Shown: one piece after another, positions 22,791 through 35,479 of the stretch | Layout of the letters: the number at the start of each line of letters is the position of its first letter | How positions within the stretch are numbered: position 1 is the first letter of the stretch | NCBI RefSeq assembly: GCF_030272615.1 | Contig: NC_081415.1 | Span: 631,455,041 to 631,519,040 of the forward strand | Direction of reading: 5' to 3' | DNA length: 64,000 bases | Source: Cryptomeria japonica | Lineage: Eukaryota > Streptophyta > Pinopsida > Cupressales > Cupressaceae | Position numbers and translations under genes: made by a program | Notes under the pieces: model-generated | Told to the model about the DNA's origin: nothing | What the model saw: the letters and a program-made list of their open reading frames with translations, nothing else | Databases searched by the model: none

Positions 22791-23720
22791 AGTTAATTAA
22801 ATATGCAGTAATTTAATTAATAAACCTTTCTAATTAATTTAATATGAAGTTATTTAATTAATTACCCCCTTTTTATTCTTCTACTTGTAAATAAATATAA
22901 GGATTTATTTATATAGTTCATTTCAATAATCCCCTTTTGATTAATTAATCTCAATTAATTAATTCCTCCCCATTAATTTCATTTCTCCTATTCCTATAAT
23001 TAAATAAATTAATTAAATCATTTGTTGAATTTAAATATCCATTCTCAATTATTTGAATTTTCAATTCAAATGAGCACATGGCTCCTAACTTTAACCACCT
23101 AGCCTAACCATATTCTAACCTAACCCATTGAGTCTAACCTAGGGTCTAACAAACCCCATCCCTTCTAACTTGCACATCCTAACCTCTTTCCAACCTCTTT
23201 GGAGTGTCCACCTTCTCTTGAAGACACATGGCATCTTTGCAACATGTCTTTTATCCCTTCACACTTGCCTTCTTGTGGGAATTTGGTTGAAAATTATTGG
23301 ACACGTGTCACCCTAGAGATGACATGTGTTTCTCCTTCCAACCTCTTTTCTGACTTCTCCATTCTTATCCCTTGATATCTCCAGATTAGATCCTGACTGT
23401 CAATTCCTGCCACCTCAGCTTTGGCCTTGGAAATTCTATAAAAGAACCTCATTCTCAATCAATCAAGACCCTGGTACTTAGTTTAATTTTGTATTGTTAC
23501 TCTCTTGCAATATGCATTTATCATTTCTAGTAATAAACATTTAGAGTGTCATTTTAGCATAATCTTAGCATCACATCACATCAATCTTGCATTTATCATA
23601 AATCAAGTATCTACTCACATCTTAGGTAGTCATTTTGATGGTCATGCTACTTGCTAAGAGCAACATATATTGATCTTCAAAATCCTTGAGATTAGAGGAA
23701 AATTGGACATCACAAAGAGG
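22765..23720 (+). repeat. LTR-like sequence, plus orientation
   Basis: An AT-rich first part with repeated TTAATTAATT stretches, then a C-rich part with about nine CTAACC words (23087-23195), then TTCTATAAAAGAACC (near 23429) as a TATA box and an R/U5-like stretch. This layout is shared with 50565-51360. No terminal repeats were matched, so it is a partial or solo LTR. Confidence 0.4.
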
Positions 23721-23759
23721 GCAAAGTTTGCATTTCTAAATCTTAATTTTCTTTCTATT

Positions 23760-24166
23760 CCAGTGCTTTTCTCATTTATGTATTGTTTAATATTTTTTTA
23801 CACTATTTCGACATACATATACTGTTAATTTTTTCCCAGATATCCTTGGTAGAATTTTAGTTCATTACCTTCAACAATTTTGTATCAATCAAATCACTTA
23901 TGATTTCATTCCTTGCCTTTCCATTATTTTCATGCATTCTAATCTCATCCGGATTAGTTAGAGGAGTAGAGGGAGGAAAGTAATCATATACAACAAAGTT
24001 ATAGATTATAAACCCTATATAGATCAACTATGATTCCATCCTCATCTTTCAAACTAATTAGTTCATGCCATAAAACTTAAGAATCTTGTAAGATCCATCT
24101 TGTGCCATCCTAGACCTTCCGCAAGTCATTAAGCTTCTTCTAATGGAAGTTATCTCTGATACCAAT
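23760..24166 (-). mobile_element. Copia gag relic with primer-binding site
   Basis: Fossil. On the minus strand about 23820-23920 reads IISDLIDTKLLKVMN and KDIWEKINSI, a typical Copia gag stretch. At 24153-24164 the minus strand gives TGGTATCAGAGA, complementary to the 3' end of initiator methionine tRNA, two bases from the LTR that starts at 24167. This is the 5' end of a minus-strand Copia element whose other parts are missing or decayed. It is broken. Confidence 0.55.
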
Positions 24167-25000
24167 TGTTAAACACACCCTAAGATTAGGAAAGGGGGTG
24201 AATCAATCTTGATCAAACACTTGAACATTGTACCACAATTAAATACCAACTTAACCTTAATCTTATCACCAACAGTAAAAAAAATCAATAAACACCATGC
24301 ATAAGAGAACACTAGATTTATGTGGAAAACCCAAAAAGGGAAAAACCACAGTGAGAGTCAACTCACAATATATGAATAATATTACAAAATTGTTTTTGGC
24401 TCACTACCAAGGAAGCACACTACTCCCTAGATGACTTAGAGACTAAAGTGTGCTACCTTGGGGAATGATACAAGGCACTTGTAGGCTAAGACATACTACC
24501 TTAGGACAAGATAGATAAATTGCATAGGAGTATTGCTATCTTTGAGAAAGGTATGAGGACATATGAATCAAGATGAACAAGCATTCAAAAATACTACCCC
24601 CAATAATCTCCAAATATGAAGTTGCCTTTGAACCCTTCTCTCAAGTAGCCAACTTCAAAGCAATCACCACACACTTCTTCTACCTCAACTTCACATCACT
24701 GATTCTATAAATGATATAATCATGTAAGCATAGCACACATATTGAACCAAACACTTATCTACACCATCAACATCAATTTAATCTTTTATATATACCATCT
24801 TCTTCATTGCAAGCATCGATTAGGTTAGCTAAAGGAAAGGAAAAATATAGGTCCTATCAAGTTTGCCACTAGATCACAATTTTTATTAAAGACATCCAAT
24901 CCACTAGATAGAGAGGACCTAAATGAATCATATCACTTCTTTATAAGCCATCTCAAACAATTCACATGCTATTGCATGTCCTCCAAAGTTGGCAACAAGG
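24167..25000 (-). repeat. 5' LTR of a Copia element (right border unknown)
   Basis: Starts TGTTAAACACACC two bases after the primer site, the same geometry as the LTR at 35480. It carries GGGGGTGAATCA and TGTGGAAAACCC...GGGAAAAACCAC, the same landmarks as the LTRs at 29241 and 35480. The right border is not visible; 25000 is a conservative limit. Confidence 0.55.
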
Positions 25001-28000
25001 TAATGTGTAGATAATAAATGTAGCACTTCACTAGGTTCCCCAAACATATCTTCTAGATGAATAAGGCCAATGCAGATCTTCACATGTCAAGGTAGGAACC
25101 AAATACAATATAATACAAACTTCAATGCAAGCAGAGACACCCAAGGATACACTACAAGCAAGAGAATAAATTTGGTTGGCCAAACCAGAGCAGTTACCTT
25201 GAAACACACAAGCAAACACAACGCATCAACAAACAAACCATTTATCATAATGCATAACATGCAAGGAAGTTCCTTGAACATACACCAACATTACCAAATA
25301 CTTATTTCTCCTTGTCACATCAAAATCATAATGGCACAATAAAATTAACACACAACACTTCATTCTAGAGGGCCAATAACACCAGTCATGCACATAATAC
25401 CATTATCAATTCTTGTAGACAACACTAGCACATGAAAATTGAACTAAGATACAAAAAAAAAATTATGAACATGTTATCCAAGATGTAGTACCTAAAACAT
25501 CAACACAAAGAAATATAGAGAATTTCCTAGACCAATTCCAGCAAAGAGTCAAACTATCAACTAACTGCAATCACCAACCACATCAACTACAACATCATGG
25601 ACCTAAGAAGATGAGTACAATGTATAAAAATCATAAGCATTATGTTCACATATGCAAAGGAATAAAAAAGCCTTCTTCTTCCTTGTCTTCAACATATATT
25701 CCTACAACAACATACTTCGCCAAGTTTTCAAGGACCAGGATGCCCCAAAAACATTATCTTCTCACTCAAGAACAAAAAAGAGATATAACCATCATTCTAT
25801 AGCATACATAGGACCAACAAATTCATTATATTTCCATATATATAATCCTCATTATAATATGGTATCATCATCATACCATCTTTGTCATTAAATACATTAT
25901 CAATATCAACATCTACATCAACATATCATACTAAGTGTAGACATTAGACACCAAGGAGGTGGACATACACAACACATGGAAACCATAATCATCAATGACT
26001 TACAATGCATCATTATCATAATAAATTTGATGACAATTCAAAACCAAATTGATGGTGAATATCAATATTTGACAGAACAATTATCAACATTAATATTATA
26101 CAAGGACAAATATTTGCATCAATTATTTCCATAGCCCACAACTGGCAGAATTTTTTAATTACCATAGCATGTTTGATATCAACACTAAAAAGGGTGGACA
26201 TAAAACATGAAACATCCACATAACTCTCCTCTAAGATCCTTCATTAATGTCAACACAATCTACAACAATTATCTGCTCAAGAACATCAATCTTCTATACA
26301 TTCATCTAAACTCACCATATTAGTACCTAGGATATCAATCTACATAATCCAATAATCACAACATCCAACATAGAGAAATATATTTTTCATAAACAAATCA
26401 ATAGACCCAATCAATATTGGTAACAACATCCATTTGTACTTCCATCTAACAATTACTATAATCATATCTTTGCACTCAACTGCTCCTTGTGACATAAATG
26501 AATAACCAATCCATTGTAGTGACAACTCCTAACAATCAGTGATAACATACAACTTTTTTATCACTACTTCAAAAAATGCTATAGTCTCTCTCCAACTATC
26601 ATATCATCAATTACAACAATCTCTACCATGTCATTAATGACAACACAACAACTATTAACAATCAAAGACAACATATATTGTCAAACATTAGGTTGAAATT
26701 AATGACATCACATATTTCCAACACTATCAACATCTTTAAGAATCTTATTACCTATGGTTATCCCTCAAAAACATAAAATTATAAAAAATCATCAAGAACT
26801 TCAAGAAAAGTATGAGTGGGTCTTGTAGACTAGATCTTCAACTTTTGACACTATAAAAAAAAATGTTACAATTTTGAATTCTATATTCATTACATGGGGA
26901 TTATGAAGTGAATGAAAAAATGCATGATGAACAAAATATTTGTAGCTTTACACAAAAACCATTCCTATGAGATTATATTACTGAAGCTCCATCTACTCCT
27001 ACATGCCTACTTTTTCACAATTGTGTAATCATCCACACCTTATATTTTGTTTAAATATTTCTTAACCATTTAAAATATACTATAAGATGTTCTAATATCT
27101 TTAATTTTATAAAAAAGGGTAGATGGTGTTGGAGAGCATAATGATCTACAATATACATATACATGCCCTAGATGTATTATTTATTGTTCTAATTTTATCT
27201 AAAGATAATGTGATTAAGTTTGCCTATTTTAATTTTCCCCATACATTATAGTTTACCACCTTAGCATTACAACTTGTCCATCACCACCCACTATTTATTG
27301 ACCAATGTGTGCTAAGAAAGTTAGGAATACTCAAAAAAAAAATTATAATAGAGGTGTCATAGGATACTGTCAAGTCAAAATGTAAAAAGAATCATTCAAG
27401 TGAGTAGTTTTTCTATTTTTGATGCTTCATCATCTTTACAAATTAAGGTGGAATTATATATCCACATACATATTTTTTTAACTATTTTTAAATAAATTTA
27501 TCATATTTCAAGGTATACTTAGTTTATGAAGACTATCTTTCTTTGTTTCACATCTTATCATTGATTTTTCCTCTACATCTATGATTTAGTTTTCATAAAC
27601 GTTAGAAACATGTTTTCAATTGTATTATTTTTGAGCTATTGTCCACACCATATTTCTAATTATGAATTTTTACACTTACATTACATGAAATCTTTCTATT
27701 TATTTTATTATCTAGATCAATTTTATGAATGAGTACTTTAATGCCTAATCTATATAAAAACTTCTTAGTAAATCCCACATAAACCCTTTTTTATTTAGCT
27801 TTTCTCTTCTACTTATATAATTTCCTAATTTATTAAGGTGGTTTTATTATTATTGCTACATCAAGTTTCTTCTATAATATCATCTCTAGATTTTTCATGC
27901 ACCTCATGGAAGTATTTCTCAATACATGGCAAAAAATTTAATGTTGTAGGTTGATCTAATATAGCTAGACTAAAAAATTTTGAATTATGTTTTTATATTT

Positions 28001-28380
28001 GGTTAGCATCCTTTACCACTTCCAAGAAACTAAATACTACTTAACATCTCTCACAAATTGGAAATTATAAAACATGCAACTGTGTTTAATTTTTCTATCA
28101 AAGGCTCGACATTAATAGTTCTAGTACAATATGTAAATAGATAAAATTAAAAATAGGTCATAGATCTCTAAGGGTCTAGATGTATCACTACTCAAAATCG
28201 TGTATAATAATATAAGTGAATAGATAATTAAATAAACGGAATATCGTATTCATAGAAAAACTATTTTTTTGTCATTTACCTCTCACTAACTCCTTAATGT
28301 ATGTAGTCATATATGAATTACAAAAAATAAATTAATAAATTATAATTACAAAGAGAGTATTGGACATAGAAGAAACCAAA
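25000..28380. other. AT-rich stretch, no gene supported
   Basis: 25000-26900 is rich in CATCAA/ACAACA words and may be the U3 part of the LTR to its left. 26900-28380 is AT-rich with poly-A and poly-T runs. I find no domain in any frame and no terminal repeats. Confidence 0.4.
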
Positions 28381-28385
28381 GAAAG

Positions 28386-28853
28386 TGTGAGATTCTACCA
28401 AGATCAAGAGGCAAAGGAAAGCATAAATAAGAGAGACAAAATATGTGATAGAAATAAACTGTATTCTATCAAGATGAAAATACTGATCAACTGGATCATC
28501 AATCGTTGTTATTTATACAATGAATATGAGCCTGCTTATATAGGCAAGGCTATATGGATATGTGAGCACACAAACATGACATGTGGCTCAATAAGAAACA
28601 AGGGTGGGTAGGAAATAGGTGTGGGTAGGTAAGAGAAACAATATAATATTCCACATGAGGTGGATCACCCACTGATTGTGGAGTGTAACAACAAGACCAC
28701 ACCATAAAAGGTGGAAATTCTCCTACACACACTATCTCAATATGGCACAAACACCCAAGTGTCTCATACCCAAACTACTCTGAAATGCATGTACCTAAGT
28801 AAACTTAAGTAAGGTGTAATAATATCCAAGATGAATAATTATTTACACCAACA
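28386..28853 (-). repeat. 3' LTR of the outer TR-GAG element
   Basis: 468 bp, TG...CA, preceded by GAAAG (28381-28385). Thirteen substitutions and no indels against the right LTR. It is followed by CCTCCCCTT on the plus strand, the polypurine tract on the element's strand. Confidence 0.92.
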
Positions 28854-29240
28854 CCTCCCCTTAAGTGCAACTTAGGGGAATGCACTTAAGTCTACAATGC
28901 AACTAAGCAATGCAAGATGGGTCACGGCTACGAGGCCATGTTAGGTACCCATGTACAAATGCAAATGCATGAAAACCAATCCAAGGAAATCTCTCACAAA
29001 GCGGGGAAAGAGAGAAAAACCCAATGGGAAAAAACCCTCCCCCAAAAGAGAGATGAAAACTAGATACAAAGAACTCTCATAGAAGTGTGTGAAGGACAAA
29101 ATCCCATGTGAGGAAAAAGTCCCCCCCCCCCCCCCCGCCATATGAGAGAAGAATAAGAGAGACTAGGAATCCCCCCCTCAATGTGGAATCTGCACCAATG
29201 ATAGAAGCTCGAAGATGAATGAAGAAATTGATCCACAAAC
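28854..29240 (-). mobile_element. 3' internal tail of the outer TR-GAG element
   Basis: Fossil sequence between the 3' LTR and the inserted Copia element. It aligns with 7874-8240 of the truncated copy, including the long C run (29120-29137 here, 8138-8151 there). The inserted element begins right after CAAAC at 29236-29240, and the outer sequence resumes at 36994. Confidence 0.85.
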
Positions 29241-30777
29241 TAATAGTTCTGATACTTAAAGATAAGTACAGATGCCAAGCTAATATGATGAGAGGGGGGG
29301 GGTGAATCATACAAACTTAATCTTCCATAAAAACATCAGATTCAACCTCGGTAACATATACTTCAGTAATATAACCAAAGCTGCTAAACATGCAAACTCA
29401 AAAGCATATAAACATCATAACACTCATAACACCAGATTTAACGTGGAAACCCAAATAGGGAAAAACCACTGTGGGATTTCGAACCCACTAAGAAATATAC
29501 TCTTCTAGTGTATGCTCGGTTAAAAGAAAATCCTGTTAAAGATTACAAACACATTGCTAGATGTGACCCGGTTAAGGGATTTCCCTCAGATCTGTTAGGA
29601 TCTTCACCTTGTTAGAAATGACCTTGTTAAAGGATTTCAAACACTCAATTAGAATGTCACCTTACTTGAGGGTTTTACAAATAAGACTGTTAAGTCCACT
29701 CGGTTAAGAGATTTTATGTCACTTTCACAAAATAACAGTAATAAAGATCTATCTGCAACTTCACATCTAAAATGCTAAAGCAAATTCTTATTTTCTCAAT
29801 ACAATATAGACATAGAACTAATCTTGTCCATCTGTTGGGCTCTATACTCTGTTTATTCAAAATAGGTCTTCAAGCTTCTATGCTCAGTAATCACTATGTA
29901 GCATCCCTGTGCATACACTTGCTTGCATACATTGTTTTATCAATAGCTCCCTATTTATAAACAATTTGTCAACCGCTTAATCTCCTTGATCACATTTTCC
30001 ATGATCAATCATAGCCATTAGATCTTCAAACTTTGACTAGGTTCAATGTATCCTTTGATTTGAAAACATTTTACCCTGCCTTGGAACTTGCATACATTTC
30101 TTGGAACTTGTGCTAGGGTATTGCGGTTCAATCTAAGCTATAGATCTTCCTGTCGATTTTCCTTTGCCATAGATTCTTTAACAAACTTCATGCATGACAT
30201 GCCAATCATTTAATCATGGCCAGCTCATCAGCTTCCTTCATTAAATAACGCTTGTAATCATTTAATGCATTCTATTACAGCTCGGTTACAACTCAATGAA
30301 TACTAAACTTCACTCGGTAGACATTCTGCCTTCATTAACCGATAGCGATAACCTTAGGGTTTACCGACTAGGTTCCTTAGGGTTTACCGACTAGGTTCTT
30401 TGCTCGGCAACATAGTATAGTATTAACCTTACAATCAATAGCATATGTTTGATATCAAAAAAATCTAAACATCATGATCTCATCATTGTCTAACTCGATA
30501 ATAGTTGCCCATTGAATAACTTATTTCTCCCCTTATCCATCATATTCTTTCTGTGTCTTTTACCGACATCTTTATACTCATCAAATCATACTTCTCAAGA
30601 TATGGCAACATCATACTGAATTAGAAAATCAATTTCTTGACATCAATGACAAAATAATAATATTAAGACAATAAACATCCTTAGTCAGTTATATCCATAA
30701 TCATCAATAACCTTCTCAATATCCTTATTAAAATGCCAACAATCTCCCATTGTCTGTTATAATGCCAAATGCCAACA
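29241..30777 (-). repeat. 3' LTR of the nested Copia element
   Basis: About 1537 bp. It carries a short G run before TGAATCA near 29294 and a 24-bp local duplication near 30355-30400 that the other LTR lacks. It shares the TGGAAACCCAAATAGGG landmark with other Copia LTRs in the window. Confidence 0.9.
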
Positions 30778-31206
30778 ATCTCCCCCTTTGGCATTGATGG
30801 AAAAACCAATTGATTTGACCTAATTGATTCGGATTGCTGTGCTAAAATGCTCTCCTTCTGTCATCAGAATTCTCCCCCATACATTAGTTTTCTCCTCTTT
30901 TCTCAGTTTTTCTTTTCTGCTTTTCTCCAGTCTTCTCCAGTCTTCTCCAGTCTTCTCCCTCTTTGACAACAATGCCAAAAAGTAAAGAACTAAAACAAAA
31001 TTTCTTCCTGTATGAAGTGATTTCCTGCTGTTATGTGTCAACTTTAGTCTCGGTCAGAGCATTTTGTCTTCAATTCCTGTTCCCTGTATTATTTCCTATA
31101 TTGTTTCCTGCACACCTTTAGAAAACATCCTAAAGTGTGTAAAGCAACATTAACTCTTAAAAGATATTTGGTAGAGTCATCGAATTGATGCTTTCACCAA
31201 ACTCGA

Positions 31207-32640
31207 TCAGTGAGTAGAAGATAGGGGTAGGACCCCTAACTTACTTCTGAGATACTCAAAAGTGTCCCTTGGCAGTGGCTTGGTGAAGATATCTGCTATT
31301 TGTTCCTTTGTGCTAACATACTCCAACACCACTTTCTTCTCTTGAGCTTCTTCTCTAAGATAATGATATTTGATAGAGATGTGCTTTGCCTTAGAGTGCA
31401 TAACAGGATTCTTTGAAATGTTAATGGCACTACTATTGTCACAGAATATAGTTACTGGCTCGGTAACTTTCTCATGTATACCTTCCAACAGTCGTTTGAT
31501 CCATGCTATGTTGGTACAATTCAATGCTGTAGCAACGTATTCAGCTTCTGTTGTTGACTGTGAAACACATCCTTTTTTCTTGCTAAGCCAACTCACTAGT
31601 CTTTCTCCTAAAAAGAAAGCTCCTCCACTTATGCTTTTTCTGTCATCAATGTTGCCTGCCCAATCAGCATCAGTATAAACTTTTAAATCAAAATCATTTC
31701 TTTTCTGATATACTAAGCCATAATCTTTAGTGCCTGTCAAGTATCTAAAAATTCTCTTGATTTTTCTCATGTGTGTTTCCTTAGGATCTATAGAGAATCT
31801 TGCAGCTATACCTACTGCATGTGCTATGTCTGGCCTGCTGTGAACAACATATTGCAACTTTCCAATCATGGATCGGTAAAGTGTCTCATCAACAGATGTA
31901 GATTCACCATTGTTTGATAGTTTACAGTTGGTAGTCATAGGAATAATTACTGGTTTTGAATCCTCCATTCCAAATTTCTTCAAGATTTCCTTTATGTACT
32001 TGGATTGAGTAATGAAAATCTCATCTTTCATTTGAAGTACCTGTAAACCTATAAAATACTTTATCTCACCGATTAATGACATCTCAAATTCTTTGCTCAT
32101 TTCATTTCCAAAGTTCTTCCATAGAGAGTCATTTCCACAAAATATAATATCATCAACAAATATGGCTAAGATCAGTATTCCATTTTCGTCATTCTTCATG
32201 TAAATATTGTTGCTTTCACTTGTTCTTATAAAACAAATCTTGATTAAATAAGAGTGCAATCTTTCATACCATGCTCTAGGTACTTGTTTTAGACCATATA
32301 AAGCTTTGTTCAATTTACATACCTGATCTTTATTATTGTCTTTAGCAAATCCTTCAAGTTGTTCAATAAAAACTTCTTCTTTTAATATTCCATTCAAAAA
32401 TGCAGATTTGACATCCATCTGATATACCTTGAAATTGTTGTAAACAACATATGTCAACAAAGTTCTTACTCCTTCAAGTCTAGCCACAGGTGCAAAAGTC
32501 TCACCATAATCAATTCCTTCTTCGTGGGCATAACCTTCGCAAACTAGTCTTGCTTTATTTCGAATGACCTCTCCTTTTTCATTTAGCTTGTTTCTGAAAA
32601 TCCATTTTTGTACCGATTACATTTTTGTCCTTCGGTCTTG
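31207..32640 (-). pseudogene. Copia reverse transcriptase and RNase H region
   Basis: Fossil part of the nested element. The reverse transcriptase shows QMDVKSAFLNGIL and the catalytic FVDDIIF box. RNase H follows with YTDADWAGNIDDRKSISGG, SQSTTEAEYVA and the C-terminal KEQIADIFTKPL signature shared by Copia elements. The polypeptide ends shortly before the polypurine tract. The region would copy element RNA into DNA inside the virus-like particle. The domain is well preserved, which fits a fairly young insertion. Confidence 0.9.
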
Positions 32641-33964
32641 GGACCAGTTTCCATGTGTCATTCTTCTTGATTTGATCAATCTCTTCTATCATAGCATTTA
32701 TCCAATCTTCACTGTTAAATGCCTCTTTCACTATTCTCGGTTCAAATTTAGATATCAGACATGTGTTATGTCTTAGTTTGTTCCTTGTTATCAGACATGT
32801 GTTATGTCTTAGTTTGTTCCTTGTCATCACTGGATCATCCTTATCTCCTATAATCTGACTTGGTGCATGATGTCTTCTGACATACTTGGCTAATACAGGC
32901 TCGGTAGGCTCTGTATGATCTTCTTCACCACTCAGTAACTGGATATTCTCTTCATTCCCTTCTACAGTTTTCTCAGTAGGACTTGTCGGTTGAACATAGA
33001 CAAATTCATCATAATCTTCTAGTTCCTTGGAATTTCCTTCATAATTTCTTTCTGCAAATTCATCAATTTTCACATTTGCACTTTCTACTATTTTATTAGA
33101 TGATTTGATCAGACATTTAAATGCTTTACTTCTAGAAGAATAACCAAGAAATGTTCCTTCTTCACTTTTCTGATCAAAGTTGTCATTTCTATCATCCTTG
33201 TGTACATAGCATCTACTTCCAAAGATTTTAAAATAACTTACATTAGGTTTCTTGTCATACCAGATTTCATATGGTGTCTTCAAAGTACCTTTCTTTAGTT
33301 GTACTCGGTTCAGGGTGTAAATTGTTGTGCTGATTGCTTCTCTCCAAAATGTTTGTGGCACTTTCTTTTCAATCATCAGGGTTCTGGCACTATCCACAAT
33401 AGATCCGTTTCTTCTCTTAGCAATTCCATTTTGTTGTGGAGTTCTCGGTGCAGAGACTTGTCTTTTTATACCATGATCATTGCAGAATAAGTTGAACTCA
33501 TTAGATGTGAACTCTCCTCCTCTATCTGATCTAAGATATTTCAGTTGTCTTCCTGTTTCATTTTCAACTCTTGCCTTGTACCATTTAAACATTTGAAAAG
33601 CTTCTAATTTTTCTTTTAAAAACATTACTGACATCATCCTTGAGTAATCATCCACAAATAATATGAAATATTTATCACCATAATAACTTTGAACTTTCAT
33701 AGGACCACAAAGATCAGTGTGCACAAGATCTAAAATTCCCTTAGAGGTGTAAGACTTACTTGTAAAGATTGATCTTGTCATTTTACCCATCTGGCATCCT
33801 CGACACATAGCATTCTCGAGTTTTTCAAGACTTGGTAGACCTCTTACTCGATGCTTCTTGCTTATTTTTATCAGATTATCAAAATTTACATGACAAAACC
33901 TTTTATGCCATAACCAGGTATCATCTATCTTTGCATACAGACATTTTTTTTTGAGTTGAGTCAA
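32579..33964 (-). pseudogene. Copia GAG-pre-integrase and integrase region
   Basis: Fossil part of the nested element. WLWHKRFCHVNFDNL and CRGCQMGKM form the HHCC zinc-binding head. The core shows VHTDLCGPM and LRSDRGGEF, two acidic blocks of the DDE catalytic core, then SAPRTPQQNG. The C-terminal part includes TPYEIWYDKKPNVSYFKIFG and GYSSRSKAF, the usual Copia integrase tail. The enzyme would insert the DNA copy into the host chromosome. Confidence 0.88.
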
Positions 33965-34367
33965 GGTGAAACATATTACCTTTTGTTTGTGTCCTAGTAG
34001 CAGCTAACTTTCCATGCTTGTCATGAACTTTGACAATTCCTTTCTGAAATTCTATTCGGTATCCTATATTGTTTAGCTGTGTTACACTCAACAAATTGTA
34101 TTTCAAACCTTCAACCCAATAAACATCATTGTATCTTGCATTGTCAAGAAGTGTTATGGATCCTTTACCTCTTACCGAACATGGTGCATCATTACCAAAT
34201 CTTACATAGCCTCCATCATAGTCTTTTAACATAACAAACTTGTGTTTATCACCTGTCATGTGATGTGAGCATCCACTATCTATGATCCAAGAATCATTAG
34301 TATTTATGTGAGATATTAGGGCTTTTTCTTCATACCTTTCTTCATTTGATCCATCTTTGATAGCCAC
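33921..34367 (-). pseudogene. Copia aspartic protease region
   Basis: Fossil part of the nested element. WIIDSGCSHHMTGDKHKF carries the DSG catalytic triad of retroelement aspartic proteases, followed by VRFGNDAPCSVRGKGSI and NLLSVTQLNNIGY, the standard Copia protease core. It would cut the Gag-Pol precursor. Confidence 0.85.
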
Positions 34368-34502
34368 ATAAACTACTTCCTCTGAATTAGTTTCATCTTA
34401 TTTATCATCATTGGATTCCTCATCAGCTATTAAGCATGACTTTCTATCTCTTCTTCTGAAGTCTCAGTGTCCTCTGTAATGATTATCTTTCTGTCTATCA
34501 TC

Positions 34503-35370
34503 TCAGTAATCTCTCTTTTCAGTAGAATCTTTGTTAGGACAGTTAGAAGCCATATGTCCTATCTTATCACAATTGAAACATTTCAAAGGTAGTTTTCCTT
34601 TATACTTGCCTTTGCCTCTCGGTAACCTTCTGGCTAATAGTGCTTCAAACTCTTCTTGCTTTCTAATTTCTTCATACAATTTGTGTACTTCCTCCATGTT
34701 CTTGTGAAATCTTTCACTTGCTCCACTGTGATCTCCTTTAGAGTACTTATACTTTCTTTCATTGTAATTATTAGATTCATCAAGATGAAAAGAACTAAAT
34801 ACAGATTCAACTTTATTTACCGATGACCCACTGTTATCAAAGTTACTTAACTCAAATGCATGTAGCTTACCAATAGTAGCATCTAAAGAAACTGGCATAT
34901 TAGGTACATACCTCAATTCATTGATTGCAGAGACTCGGATTGCATAAGTCGGTAGAAGGGTTTTTAACAACTTACTTGTTATATCCTTTTCTTCAATAGT
35001 TCCACCTGCTCCTTTGATTTGATTGACAATCTCCTTTAGTCTTGTATTGTATTGGGTTATGTTCTCACCTTCATTCATCCTCATAGATTCAAGTTGTCCT
35101 CTTAGACTATCCACTTTTTCTCTTTGAACATGTTCATCTCCTCCATACACTAATATTGCCTTTGCATCATTGTAGCCTTCTAGATCATTAAACTCTGAAT
35201 CGGTCAATGCAGATGTTATTTCAATCATTGCTTGGATATATTCTTGCTTTGCTTTTATCTCTTCCATTGTCAATGGATAGGTGCTTGGTGTGATGAAATC
35301 ATTCTCCAGATAATATACAACATATTCTCCAATTCCTCATAGGTGTAGCTTCATCCTTTTCTGCCATGTA
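34503..35370 (-). pseudogene. Copia gag region
   Basis: Fossil part of the nested element. A helical capsid-like part (LRGQLESMRMNEGENITQYN, LLKTLLPTYAIRVSAINE) is followed by a zinc knuckle CFNCDKIGHMASNC near the C-terminus. Gag would build the particle and bind RNA. The start is probably near 35367 (MAEKDEATP), about 100 bases from the primer site. Confidence 0.85.
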
Positions 35371-35465
35371 GAGAAACTTGATTTGTTTAGCTTCGGTGTA
35401 TCCCTCTTATACATCCTTGGATCTTTGCCTCAAGTAACTTTAAACTTTTTCTTCTGGAGTCCAAA

Positions 35466-35477
35466 GCTCTGATACCA
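35466..35477 (-). other. Primer-binding site of the nested Copia element
   Basis: TGGTATCAGAGC on the minus strand, complementary to the 3' end of initiator methionine tRNA, two bases from the LTR that starts at 35480. Confidence 0.9.
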
Positions 35478-35479
35478 AT

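Noticed and set aside
23087-23195. CTAACC words as interstitial telomere repeat
   Set aside because: Not the plant telomere unit (CCCTAAA), irregular spacing, and it lies in an LTR-like U3 region.
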